Positions 29,401-59,025 of a stretch of DNA of 64,000 bases are shown one piece after another. The DNA lies in NCBI GenBank assembly GCA_003993805.1, contig RSEF01000017.1, forward strand, positions 6,877,018-6,941,017. Reading direction: 5' to 3'. The DNA is from Himantopus leucocephalus (Eukaryota > Chordata > Aves > Charadriiformes > Recurvirostridae). Both the position numbers and the translations under genes were made by a program. A model generated the notes under the pieces. The model was given only the letters and a program-made list of their open reading frames with translations, did no database searches and had not been told where the DNA came from. Each line of letters opens with the position of its first letter. The stretch's first letter is position 1.

Positions 29401-32400
29401 ATTGCAACCAGTGGTTTTTCTCCCTACTGTCACTTATCATTCATTGTTTATGTCACTTCTGTAACAGTAGTGTTTAGTTTACCTGTGAAGAAAATATAAA
29501 ACTGAGTATTGTTACGAAACATAAAACAGGCTTGGATTTTTGTATATCGGATGGGAGAGAGTGAGGCTTATCCTTTCATGATAAACATTTCAAAGATTTG
29601 AGTGAGAAGGGCTGCTTTGTTGTCAATCTGAATTTTTCTTTGAAAACAATGATTGCTGTAAAATACTTCTGTTCTCATTCGTGGTCTCTGCCAAAGCAGA
29701 CTGAGGACCTGACTTCACCTGCAGTAGAAATCATATGAAAAAGTGTAAGTCTTGAAGTCTGGCTTCACTTCATTGCTCTCAGCAGTGGTCTTGTGTTGTT
29801 GAAATCCCCCTTCTCTCTTGGGGTGGGGAGGAATAACCGTTTTTTGGCATGTCCCAAATTTAACTCATGGTTAATGAAGAGGGGTGAAATGCTGATGTCT
29901 ATCCCCCACACGCCACCACCCAGAATAAGTGCTTCTGGTGTCTGAATTTCTACGTTGTTACAGCAAATGCAGAGGACATTCTGGGACGAGTGTGCGTTTG
30001 TGTTGAGTGTGTCCCCCTCCTCCCCACCCCTCAGAGAAGCATAACTGGCACTACCAGCTGCTTTTTCATTTGGCTTGAGATAAAAATATACTGAACAGAA
30101 AAACATCTTCTCTTGACAGAAATACTCTCAGAAGACATAATCGTTTGAAATACTTTGCTGTCTGTTTCCCTATTTAGCCTTTTCCAATTAAGATTTTTAT
30201 AGTCTTTTGCTTTGTCTTGAGTTTGTAGCTTTACTGTATTGTGTTGTGGTTAAATTAGGTACTGAATTATTATTTTTTTTTAAAACAAATTGGCTGGTAG
30301 CTTGTTGGTTTCTCCTTTTTTTCCTGTAAGCTGGCTCCAAAGTTGTATTGGTACTTAAAATTTTTACTAAAATTTGTCTTTATGAAAGCTCTTGAATAAA
30401 AGGAGTTTGCTATTGGTGTTGTATCTTCCAGTGAGATTAAAATGTTGCATTTTAAAAGGTATTTAAACAGGGTTTTTTTTCACTCTTTATTATCTAGTGC
30501 CTTGGATCTTTTATATAAAACTAATTTTAAAAGTTAGTGAAGAATCTGTGACTCAAACCATATGGAAAAGTTAGTGGCTTTGTTTTAATCCTCTCAGTTC
30601 CAAGTATGGCTGCAGGGATGTGGAAATTCTTCGAATAGGGGAATGATTGCAAAAGCTAGGGATAGAAGCATTAAAGAGAGTCATCTTGTATACTATGTAT
30701 TTGAGAAGAAAGACATGGTTATCATACGATACTGTAAAGATTGAAGGGAGACCCTGTTCACCACAGATGTTGTATCAATCCCATATACACAATACTGTGG
30801 CATTCAGTGGATGATCTTGCTGTTTTACAGGGTAATGGAAGTCCCTTAACCCAGCCTGTCCTGCGTTCCTTGTCTATAAGATTTGAAAATCGAATCACAA
30901 ATTACTAGTGGGACTGGTCATAAATCACACTGACCCCATGGGCCCTGGGAACTGTACTTCGTCTACCAGAATGCAGTGTTTTCTGATTGAAGTTAAAAGC
31001 CTGTTGCCTGTAAACTAGTTATTCATCTGTCTTTGCTTAAGAAAAGTATGACGTGATTTAAGACTATTGCTGGAATTTCCTGGTTTGTTTGTTGGTGTTG
31101 GGCATCACAGACCCAATATGATTAGAGGATCTCAGCCTTAGTCTGACTTAGGATTTCAAATCTGTTCCTCACAAATGACTTTACAAGAGATCCTGCTTTG
31201 AGGAAGCTGTGATTTGTTTTTTTAAAAAACGTGGCTATTTGTGTATAGTAGGGTGGCAACATACTGGTGTTTACATAACTTCAGCAGATAAACTTTCCAC
31301 CTCGTGAAGTACCTATGTGTAATACTGTCCCATTTTTAGATGTGGTTTGGAATACTTATATTAATATTTTGAATATTGGCTTTTGCAGTGGAGATTGCTC
31401 CACTTTATGTAAAGGACTTCAGTGTGTGATGGACTGATTGACAAGTTTATTTAAACTATGCTGGATTTATTGGCACAAGGTCACTTGAGCCATCTGTTTT
31501 AATTAGTTTAGGGAGCTTGGGAAATTATTAGTTACCTATGTGTGTAGTTATCGACAACTAAGCTTGCGTTATCGACCTTGCTTTTATCTGAGTGTAGTGT
31601 TTGTGCGTGCCATCAGGCCAATAGCATAAAGTTTGAAATCCTCTTACCTACTGAACACTTAAACCAGTGTTTTTCCCATCTGTCTGCAAGTGTATTGTTG
31701 AACCTGACTTCCAGAAACATGCGTGTTTCTTGATTTCACCATGCTATAGTTTCTCCTCTGGCAAGATCAGAATTAGTGAGATCTGCTGTTGAGGTTTTTA
31801 CTACTGTGATGAAGATCTGGTCCAAGTATAATAGTATTACTACAGGAAAAATAAGAAATAAAAGCATTAGTTTCTCTCTGGTTGGGTTGGGGAATCAAAG
31901 CAAAGAGAGTTGACAAGGTCTTTATGGGGTAAAAAAGCAGAGACTAGCATTTACGCTGCTTTAATTCTCAAAACAGGTTTTGCTTGCAACTGGTCTGGAG
32001 GTGTGGTCATGCATCTCTTTTGTTAACAAGACTTTAAACAACTAATTCATGTTGCTTAGGAAGCTGGTGAATTTATTGCTTAACCGTAGCTGTGACTGTG
32101 CCCTGATAAAAATTGAGGCACCTATGTTAGCAAGGCCTTTATGTTCTCAAAGATAGTGTTCTCAGAAATAAAGGAATAGATTACTTCCACTAAACTACTT
32201 CCCCATGTATAGTTCTGCACGCATTCTGGTACCTCAGTATAACTGTAATTTAGTAAATTAAATATTACACTGATTACTAGAAACTAAAAAAGCAGTTGAC
32301 TCCTGAAAAAAAGTAACGAAGTGAAAGGTTGACTCCTGAGGTTGCATGGATGAGTGGCTTTAAACTTTTTGAAAGGATGGTGTTACTCTTTGAACATTGC

Positions 32401-33519
32401 TTGCCTTCTAAACAGCAAGCTCTTTGAGGAAGAAGTTGAAGCTTGGAAGTCTGCACAATGTAGAGTAAAAACAAAGCGGAAAAAAACCCCAGAACCCCAA
32501 ACCACAACAAATCCCAGCCCTAATCTTTTTGGAAAGGAGAGATCTATTCTGTGTTTGACTAAAAGGCAGCTCTTTTCCCCTACCCCAAGTTTCTATTTTA
32601 TTATCTTTAGTTGAAACTTTTGCTTACACTACCAGCTAGTTTTAAGCCTGATCATGAAAAGAAATAGCATTTAAATCTGAAACACTTCAATTAGCAGACT
32701 CTGCTAGCTGCTTGTAGATGAACTGAAATTTTATTTGAACTATTCAGCTATGCAGCTATGATCATTGAAAACTGAGGGTGGGGTTTTTTTGTGTTCTGGA
32801 GCTGTGATTACTGGAACACTTCAAGTTTGTTGCTAATGAAATGGCTGTTCTGAACATGGTGCCATATTATCACCTTTGAATTTGCAATCAGTGCCAGATT
32901 AAGTAAGCTGATGTCTTGTGGCCCTAATAAAAGTGACCTTGGGCAGTTCTGCAACTGTAGATTGCTCTGTTGCAAATGACAAAGTTTATTGGTAGACAGG
33001 TTAACTCCTGCTGTTCAGTAACATTGTTAAACATAAGTTTTCAAGAAAGTAGTATGTATATAAGTAATTACAGAATTATCGTTTAAAATAGAGAAGTGAT
33101 ATAAGGTCCTTGGCTACTGCCTAACAATGTTTGGACTAGAATCTAAAGACTTAAATAGTTACAGTAATTATTCTATGTTCAGAATTTGGTAGGAAAACAG
33201 AAGACTTCTTTGTGTGTAATATTTTACCTACCATAAATAAAAATCTTTAGCAGCTGTTGAAGGTTCACAGTACAAAAAGACAATCTTGTGAAAGCCATCT
33301 AGTTGGAGGCAATTGCACAGCTTGACCTGTGGACAGTTCTGGAAAGGGCAACTGTGCAACACCTTTTGGTGTTTCCCAAACTAGGGGCTGACTTTCCTTA
33401 CACAGGGGGTACATAACTGCTATTCTTAGTAAAGAACTCAATGCTGTTCTGAACATACAAGGTTTGATAAGGAAGAAATAAGGCCTTTTGTTAACCTCTT
33501 TGCGCTTTTTCTTTATTAG
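26451..33519 (+). other. TSC1: TSC1 intron 1
   Basis: This 7.07 kb intron separates the CpG-island exon from leader exon 2. Its first 400 bp are still GC-rich and G-rich; the rest is AT-rich, with a TTTA microsatellite at 28835-28856. No open frame in it looks coding. Confidence 0.7.
28835..28856 (+). repeat. TTTA microsatellite
   Basis: About five tandem TTTA/ATTT units lie within TSC1 intron 1. Confidence 0.85.
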
Positions 33520-33582
33520 TGATCATGAAAGGTGTGTGGCTGACAGCATTGCAGACAGAAGCTCGACTCGTCCACAGAACAG
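33520..33582 (+). other. TSC1: TSC1 non-coding exon 2
   Basis: The acceptor tttctttattag precedes TGATCATGAAAGG, and the exon ends ACAGAACAG|gtgctg. It aligns along its length with the second leader exon of human TSC1 as I recall it, including the ATGAAAG start of a uORF and the AGAACAG end. The donor is weak (gtgctg rather than gtragt), which may allow skipping. Confidence 0.72.
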
Positions 33583-34675
33583 GTGCTGTATACACAACTG
33601 CAGCAAAAAAATCTTGGGTGTAAACTTGGTATATGTCAGTCTTGCCTTCCATGGAGGAAGTGAAAACTGTGTGCTAGCTGGAAGTTGGAGGAAAGAAGAA
33701 ACCCTTGTTAATAAAATTAGGTGTGATGTGAAGCCAGATTCCTTCTGCCACTGGGAAAGGTTCAGCACAGGATTCTTATGGATGAAGAAAAACTTCATTC
33801 ATTTTGTGATAGGTAGGTAGGTAGATAGATGTGGTACCTGAATCCGTCCCTTACTAGTACATGGGAGGAAGCCATCTTAAAAGCCTGCAGTGGTTTAGAT
33901 TTACTCCTGCTTAGTACTGTGAAGCTGACCAGTCATGTTATCTGCAGGCTGTTGCATTTAATAATCTCTACAGTTTTTGCACTGCAGAGTTTTTAGTATA
34001 TAAAGCACAAATTATACATGTGAAAACAAGGTGCGTTGTGCTGCTAAGCTTGTGATTTAGTATGCACAGGGTGGCTGAGGAGCAGCAGCTGTAGTAACCC
34101 TAACTGAGTTTCCTAACAGCTGCAGCTTGGCCACGTTGCAAGTATTAAAGCACAAATCTATTAGTATGCAATAATGCAAAGCCAAGGGCAGTGAATTTCT
34201 AATCTAGCCGGAGGAGTAGAGAAGGATCTTGAGATGCATGTTTTCTCCAGAGTGTAGACCACAATGCAAAGGACTGGAAAGGTTGGTTGAGGAGGAACTG
34301 GTATAAGAAAGCAAGAACAGAGTTTTATTCAAAACTTCAGTCTTAGTTGATTGACCTGGAGAGCAAATTAAAAAAATACCATAACAGAATGCTCTGACAG
34401 TCTATATATGCTAGCTGAGGTCTTCCACAAAACAGATTAATGTCTTTTTAAAAAAGATGAAGAAAAATCCTGCTTGTGACTCGTTGGCTTCTGTATAAAC
34501 TTTTTTCTTACATTTTTTTATTGCAAGTCTGTAAACTCTAGCAATCCTTTCGGTGTTAAACTTGTTAAATGGGCAATACTGCAGAAAAGAAATACGGAAG
34601 TGATGAGAGATTTAAGATGGAAAGGCAAAAAGGAAAGCTCATTTATCTGCTCTCTCTTCTCTCCTAGTCTGGTAG
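33525..34675 (+). other. TSC1: TSC1 21-codon uORF across the exon 2/3 junction
   Basis: The segments 33525-33582 and 34668-34675 join into ATG, 20 further sense codons and TAG. The peptide begins MKGVWLTALQTE and ends RTVW. The splice falls within the valine codon near the end. From memory, the human TSC1 leader has an ORF of identical length in the same place, beginning MKDTRLTALETE and ending RTVW. Similarity at the residue level suggests that the peptide, not only the ATG, is maintained. The human comparison needs checking. Confidence 0.6.
33811..33830 (+). repeat. Short GGTA/GATA tetranucleotide repeat
   Basis: AGGTAGGTAGGTAGATAGAT lies in TSC1 intron 2, about 230 bp after leader exon 2. 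It is a simple repeat. Confidence 0.85.
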
Positions 34676-34737
34676 AGAGGCACCAATGAGGAACTTCCAG
34701 AAATTTTAACCTCCACATTCATGTCAGTACGTGCATC
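34668..34737 (+). other. TSC1: TSC1 leader part of exon 3 (5' UTR)
   Basis: The acceptor tctcttctctcctag has a strong polypyrimidine tract. The 70 nt before the hamartin ATG hold the end of the 21-codon uORF, a complete 7-codon uORF (34686-34709) and the start of an overlapping uORF (34721). Confidence 0.78.
34686..34709 (+). other. TSC1: TSC1 7-codon uORF
   Basis: ATG and six more codons are closed by TAA at 34707-34709. The peptide is MRNFQKF. From memory, the human leader has a 7-codon uORF, MKNLQNL, at the aligned place. The start context is weak (C at -3, A at +4), so most ribosomes would scan past. Confidence 0.55.
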
Positions 34738-52312
<17,575 letters not shown>

Positions 52313-54930
52313 AAAGGAAGATAGTCAATCAGTGTTATTTTCATATTCTTGGCATAGAACAGGAGGCGTGAACGCAAGTTTAACTAAAAGCTTTTATGTT
52401 TCTTTGGTCTGAGCAGCTAGCTCATGCAGCGGAATAGGATTGATGTCCAGAAACGGAAAAAGGCTGCTGAATGAATGCAAAGTGGATTTTTGAGTCTGGA
52501 ATTGAAACGCCCAGCCTAACTCCTGCTTCTTTCTCAAATTCAGTCTTTAGCAGCGTATACTAATTTGAAGGGACAACTGTTAGCATTTGCAAGTATTTTT
52601 TCCCCTTTCTCCCCGTCCCCAGTTGAGTGGCTGCGTTTATGAACTTGAGTGCAATATGAGGCCAAATTAACATTTGTGAGTCTACTATGAATGCTTTGTA
52701 TTTCCTTGCAAGCTTCCAATTTAGAGCAGTTAATTGTGCTGCCTGTCCGGGTGACTTCGGTTGCTTTCTTCCTGGAAAGAAGCAGCACTAGAATTTCTAG
52801 TGCATTCATCTAAAGGTCTCTATTTTGCCTGTCCACTCTCCCACATCCCTCAGAGCCCAGTCTTCATTAAGTTGGACTCTGATTGAATGCCTAAATGTTT
52901 AAAGAACAGTGTACCTCTGCAAAACGATTAATTCACCCTAATTCATGATCATTGTTTATATTGTCCTTAACATTTCCTGGAAAGTTGCATTTGAACAGAC
53001 ACTTAATAAGGAACTGGAGCTTGTAGTGCAGAAGAGACCGTATATGCTGAAGACTTGTTAAAACACTAGCTTCTGATCTTTTTGGTATTTTAAGTGTTTG
53101 CCTGACAGACTGGTACTGACCTCAGACTGGTTCGTATGGGAAAGCAGTTTGGGTGGGAGAAGAGGGAAAAGGAAGCTTTACTAAAGTAGGGAGAGCGTGC
53201 AGAACATGGATGTAGAATTGCAAGCTTATGAAGATTTGCAGAAGAGATTGTTTCTCTAATCAGGGAAATACTTGTGCTGCCTGACCCTCCTTCATAGTTC
53301 TGGTCTTTGTTCCTGGTCTGAGCAAGACCACTGTGTTTTGAGTCCAAGAAATTGGCTTCATTCTTCCTGAGAATACATTTTCAGGCTTGACTTACAGAAT
53401 ATGGTTTCCTTTGAGTGCTGTTCTGCTCAGACTGCAGCACATTTTTCAGCTCAGCAATGTCAATTTGGCTCTAGGTATCTCCCCTTCACCCTCATCCCGT
53501 TTCCTTAGAAGACGAGGCTGAGGAGGAAGTCTGCTCAAACTGAGAATCAGAATTCTGTCGTGAAGCCTTTCTGCGTTAATTATGTTTTAAGTCAATGATG
53601 AGCCTTCTGTGAAGGAGGATTGTGGGATCAGGGCTTGTCAGTGGTCAGACTCAATCTCCTTCGTGACAGAACAGAGCCTGCTGTTAGGAAGGCAGTGCGC
53701 TGCTTTTAAATGTTAGATATGTCTGGGTCCAGGCGTACTTAGACATATCAGGCTTCACAGTCACCCTGCATCACACGTGGCCTCTTTTCTTAAACATTCT
53801 GTGGGTGGCAGCTGCTGTTTAAGAATCGTCTCACATATAAATCAAGTCCAAGTACACTTGCACTTGTAGTTCAAATCCATTCTTAACCTGAGTAGGAACA
53901 GGACTCTGTCAAAGCAGCTGGCAATATGCTAACTTGCACTTGACAGTACCTTTCTTCCCGTTTCCGCTTCTTCCATAACACCTAGAGTCTAAATACATTT
54001 CTGCCTATCTAAATTACTCTCAGTGTCCTTTCAGTTGGTCAGTCCTAACTCTGAACGTAAAGGTGAACTTCAGTGGTTTTGTCAAAGCTTGAATCTGCAT
54101 GGAATAGAAAATAGAGAGTTGGTTGTAAGTGACAGACTGGTTTTGTCGACATGTCTATAGGCTTTCTAAGACTTAGTGGTAGCAAACGTGGTAGCGTATG
54201 TTTCGGTAAGATTTGGCGGTTTCCTGCCCCTTGCCCCACCGGGTCCCAGCCCCAGGAGTGAACGGTTTGCACGTTGCCTGTGAAGGGCTGGCTCAGCCGT
54301 TGGATGCCGTTGCGCTGGAGGAGTTTGTTAGCCCATCCTTCTGCTTTGCCGTGCCCCAAAAGGTATCTTGCTTATAAGATGACTTCACTTGTTCTGAGGA
54401 GAGGCGGTTTTTTGTTGTCGGTTACAAAAATGCCCTGGCGGTAATGCAAGCTCATTGATAAGGTGGCTTTTTTTCTTCTTTTAAAAAGGATTTTAGCACC
54501 AGGATAGTAATGGAAACCACTTTAGGTTTGTTTATGGACCACAAAGATTACGGAGGAACAAATTTTGCAATTTTTTTTGTAAGTCTAAAAATCATGGATC
54601 TGCTGTATGTAGTTAACTTGCAGTTTGTTTGAAGGGGTCCCATCCGTGAAGTGGAAACAGATTTTTTTAACTGACTGCTTTTAGTTAAATCTAAAATTGC
54701 TGTCTTTGTCAAGTTAATCTGTTCCCTCTGCCTCGCTCTTCGTAAGCATGTTAAACAATCCACATTAAATGCCATAAATATGAAATACGAGGAAATGGTA
54801 CAATCGTAAGCTAAAAGAGAACTTAAACCAAAAGGAGGTTTTGCTGTCCTTATTAGAATGTTCTAAAATGTCAAGGCAGTTGCTTGTGTTTAACTGTGAA
54901 CAAATAAAATGTATTGTTTTGCACTACTCT
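52313..54930 (+). other. TSC1: TSC1 3' UTR
   Basis: About 2.6 kb of non-coding sequence runs from the stop codon to just past the AATAAA at 54903-54908. The signal is followed after about 20 nt by a TG-rich stretch (ctctgtgtt). Human TSC1 has a longer 3' UTR, so distal signals (for example around 55532) may also be used. Confidence 0.7.
54903..54908 (+). other. TSC1: TSC1 poly(A) signal
   Basis: Canonical AATAAA in an AT-rich context, with a TG-rich downstream element within 30 nt. Confidence 0.65.
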
Positions 54931-56270
54931 GTGTTAAATTCCCTGCAAGCCGACCTCTTCAGGACTGAGCTCTGCTGAGGCAAAACATGCAGAAACAAGT
55001 TGAGTGTCGGAGCGTCTTCTAAGAGCTGCACAGTGCAGAGCAGAGAGGTGGTTCTGCCCCTTTTTGCATTAGGTTCTTTGTTAGAAGCTCATTTTCTGCA
55101 TGGAGCCAAAGCCTTTCTTCTTCTGTGAAAAACAAACTTGACAACGATGTGCTGGTATAATCCACAAATTAACTGGAAACAATCCGGTACTGCAAATCTG
55201 CCTATTAGCTTTCTGTTTGGCATTGTTCGTGTAGTCTAGAGACTACACAGTGATTAGACAAATTAATAGCTGAGAATGTCAAAGCCTGTTGTTTGCAAAG
55301 TTGGGGACGCTGTCGGAAGCTGGCTGCCTCGCGCTGTCTGGCTACGTGCTTTTCTCGTCTGTCCCCTGCTCTAAAGTTGCTGCCCACACAGGAGCGCAGT
55401 TTCTCAAACCAAGGGAACTTTGGGGCTGTTTTACTGTAAGTTTAACCAGTAGGTTAAGGAGGAGGTTTTCTCATTTTGGTTTTTCTTTTTTCCAGACTGG
55501 CACTTTCTTACTGTTTTGGGTTTTTTTTCTGAAATAAATGAATATTTGAAAGGTTGCTCAAAGCAATGTAGAAATTCATACGTGAACCTCAGCATTCCAT
55601 TTGAACAATATGTGCAAGGGGATAGCATGAGTGACATACAGTCTGTTCGTGAACACACTCGGGTGTTTATGGAGAATTTTATGTAAAAGTTACCATAAAC
55701 ATTCTCTTGGGGTTAGGTGATACAGGAAGTTGTTCGTGGGCCTTCTGCATTGGCATGGTGTGACATGAAAACAAAGCAGAAAGTGACACTGACTTGCTGT
55801 TACCTTATTTTAAAGCCATTTTGCATATCCCTTAACAAACTTAGCATGGAAAAGCAGCACTTGCCAGTGTAAAAAAAATATATATATATATAAAAAACCC
55901 ACAGAAGTACATCCACTAGTGTACAAAAAGAGAAAAATCAAGTACCTTCCTTACCCTCTAGTGCTAAGTAGTGTGTTTGGTAGTTCATCACGTGGCAATA
56001 AACCTGCAGTAGACATTAGGGAAGGAAATAATTTTTATTTCCTGAATTTAAAGTCTCTTTGATTTATCTTGATTTATTTGATCTACTTAGCTGCTGGTGC
56101 ATAGCGATTTTAAAAGTGGTTAGAAAACAGTTTAGAATATCAGCAGGAGTTGAGTTACTTCATACATGCAGGAGCTTTGCGAGTTTAGCACTGACATAGG
56201 CTTTACTTTTCAGACTAAACTCTATTAGAAATAATTTTGACTGATGTCATGATTTCGGTGTCTGTGAGCT
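54931..56270. other. Intergenic region after TSC1
   Basis: No coding frame was recognised. It includes an A-run/TA-repeat at 55871-55897 and a further AATAAA near 55532 that could serve a longer TSC1 transcript. Confidence 0.5.
55871..55897. repeat. A-run and TA microsatellite
   Basis: An A run, about nine TA units and a second A run. Confidence 0.85.
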
Positions 56271-56274
56271 CTAC

Positions 56275-57010
56275 TTGGTTTTGGCTTGGAGCCCTCGTCA
56301 ATCCAAGTGCACGCTGGAGCGCTGGACTCGCTCGCTGATCTTTAACGTCTGCCAAACGCTGTTTATGGTTTCTTCCAAGCGGTCCGTGCTTGCTGTTCGG
56401 CCGAACTGGTGCTGCACCACCGCCGCCTGGATTCTCAATTCCCAGGAAAACCGAGCTGTCCTGCGGCTGCGGTGCGGACAGGGCTCAGCCCACGGTGCTC
56501 CTGCGNCCTGCCGCTGCGGTGCGGACAGGGATCAGCCCCCGGTGCTCCTGCCATTCCCGCTGCTCGGGGAGGGGGCGGCCCCGCCGCCGGCCCTCGGGAG
56601 CGCAGCCGGGGCCCCCGCCGGGCTGCAGCCTGTGTACAAACCTTAAAAGCCCCTTTCGATTCGGGGATGGGTTGTCGGAACTTGTTCAAAATTGCTTTTG
56701 AGAGCCTTTGCCCGCTGGACGCTGATGGGAGGGTGCGGGGAGCCCGGCCCTGGGGGAGCCGCGCCGGCGCCGGGTACGGGGCGAGTCCCGGCCCCGCCGC
56801 CGCTTCCCGGCCGCCGCCACTAGAGGCCCCACGAAGCCGCAACTTCGCTCCGCATCGGCTTCCGTGACATTTTTGGGGATGCCGAGTTTGCCCTCTCCGT
56901 GGAATCGGCCCCTCCCGTTCCCGTGAGAGCCCACCGCCACCCCCGACGCCTGATCTTCGCTCCCGGGGATGCCGTGCCCGCCCGCTCGGCCTGGGGGACG
57001 CTGGAACCGG
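56275..57010. promoter_or_regulatory. Isolated GC-rich, CpG-rich island
   Basis: GC and CpG content rise sharply between the 3' ends of two convergent genes. There is no conserved ORF. One CTCF-like core, CCACTAGAGGCC (56817-56828), matches the consensus except at one position. It could be a promoter of an unannotated RNA, an insulator or a remnant. A 46 bp duplicate with one N (56506) lies inside it. Confidence 0.45.
56460..56552 (+). repeat. 46 bp direct duplicate around a single N (assembly scar)
   Basis: Copies 56460-56505 and 56507-56552 differ at only a few bases and abut an N at 56506, the same pattern as at 15673 and 26183. Confidence 0.8.
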
Positions 57011-58990
57011 GTGTTCCAGCTCGAGAGTGTTTTGGCCTGGTTACAGGCTGACAGAAGCCTGGTTTGACCCTTAGCTGAATCGAGGGGAGCACAGAGGCAA
57101 TCTATAGCTTTCAGATGCCGGGATTCTGCTGAGATCGTCTGCTACCCGCCCCTATTTCTGTTTCAGTCTTTGAATGAAAAAGCAGCATTTATTTCCTGGA
57201 CTAACTGACAGATCTCTAGGTAAGTCGGGTTGGTGCCCTGCCTCGTTTCTCAGTGTGTATCCTGGAATTTTATGCTCACAGAGGCTAAAGTAAAACTTTA
57301 TTGCACTTCTGGGCTTGGCATTTACATCCTGTTTATGTAAATTCTTCAAACAGCTTGATTTGTAGTAGAGAAAAACAATTCTTGCTGTATCTTTTTGTCT
57401 TTTGAAGTGTCCATCCACTCTGGAAGAGGAGAACTTGTATGGAAATTAAGTAATTTGTCTAGATGTTTTTGTGAGACTTAACTGTGCAGTCTTCCAACAG
57501 ATTCTGGTCATGTCATTACCAAACCTCAGACTGCAAGTTTTATGCACTCATTTTTCTGCTCGTGTCTTAAAATTTTGGCTGCGTAAGGCTGATTGAAAGG
57601 ATAAAGCTAGGGCAGAAATTATTATTCAGGTTTGGGAACTGTGTTTTTTGCATGTATCGCAACCTCGGTGAAGTAGGAATGGACAACTGTGTCGGCATTT
57701 GAAGAGCAGGCCTGGGAGGTGGTAGGCAGGGGTTGACGGCACTGTCCTGACAAGCAATTTGTGCCGTGCTGGGAAAGCTGAAAGTGAACTACGAGCTGGA
57801 GGATAATTTTGGTCTCATCAGAGCCTGTGTGTTCAAATTTAAACTATACGACAGGGTGAGGAAGGTTGGAAACAAGATCTGGGAATAGTGTCCCTTGTGT
57901 CCCCAAGTACCCACATAGTGTGTACTTGTTCTGAGAAACTTTCCAAGACAGCAGCTGTCATCGGACACTTGTCTTTGCAACATGAAACACAACAGGGCAG
58001 CTGTGAGTAACTGATTTTTCTGCCTGAAGCTGCCTCTACAACAGAGCTCTCAAGTAAAGCCTGAAAAGGCGACGGTCACATTTTGCTGGTGGCCTCAGTG
58101 GTGCCTGGGAGTCTCTGTGTGACCCTGCTGAGCTTCGTTACCATTTTGAGTTCACCAAGGTTCAATTCAGTTGGATCATGTCATCTCCTAAAAATAGGCT
58201 GCTTCTGTGGCGTGGATGGATGTATTGTGTGGCAGCACACGAGGACAGGAGAAGGGGGAAAAGTGCGAAAGAAGGTGGGCTGATGTGAAGAATACAAATG
58301 CTCCTGAAAATACTTCCCATTTCACCTGAGCTAGCACTCCTTCCTATGCTCACTCCTCGGTATTAATTCTCCCTTCTTTTTTGGCTGCTTGTTGCCAAAA
58401 TCTGGTCATCTTAAGGCAAAAGCTTTCTCCCAATTTTAGCAAACTGAGCCAAATGTGCAAGGGGAAATTGTTTATTCAGGAGTGTTTTCCAGCAGGAAGC
58501 AAAGAACAGGAGCTAATGTGCCTGTGTGAGGGGAAAAGAGCAGTCAGATACAGGGAAGACACCACATTATTGAGATCTTAAGTTTGTAGTTAACAGTGCT
58601 TGAATAAGAGCACCACCCAAAATGCACATCAGCTCCAGAGAACGGGGAGAGCCTGGGACTCTGCCGACTCTGCCTAAGCAGGCTGGAAATAACGCTGCTT
58701 TCAGCGCTGGCATAAAGTCACTGTGCTGGAATTGTGAAGTGCCGGTGTAAAAGCAGCATGAGACTGTTTCAGATGCCTTGCAGTTTTAATGAACTAAGCT
58801 TCGTAACATCCTTGAAAGCTAGGCAAGCCGGATTCTCATCTTGAAAAAGGGAAAGCACAGACATTTTAACTTGCAACTTGAAAAGGAATGGTCTGAAAAT
58901 GGCCACAGCTTTCTCAGTCTCACTGCTCCCACCAGATTCCCATGAATCATGTTGACTGGAAATGACTTTGTTAGCTTTGCAGAGCTCTGG
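57011..58990. other. Intergenic region between the GC island and the SPACA9 3' end
   Basis: Nothing recognisable is seen in either strand: no conserved frames, no RNA gene structure that I could identify and no clear repeat family. Confidence 0.45.
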
Positions 58991-59004
58991 GGCGGACTGG
59001 GTGT

Positions 59005-59010
59005 TTTATT
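59005..59010 (-). other. SPACA9: Possible SPACA9 poly(A) signal
   Basis: TTTATT on the plus strand is AATAAA on the minus strand, about 780 nt beyond the SPACA9 stop codon. Confidence 0.4.
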
Positions 59011-59025
59011 CAAGCTTGGATATTG

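Noticed and set aside
56409..56867. 152-codon frame in the GC island
   Set aside because: It runs through an N and a false duplicate, and is Ala/Arg/Pro-rich from base composition alone.
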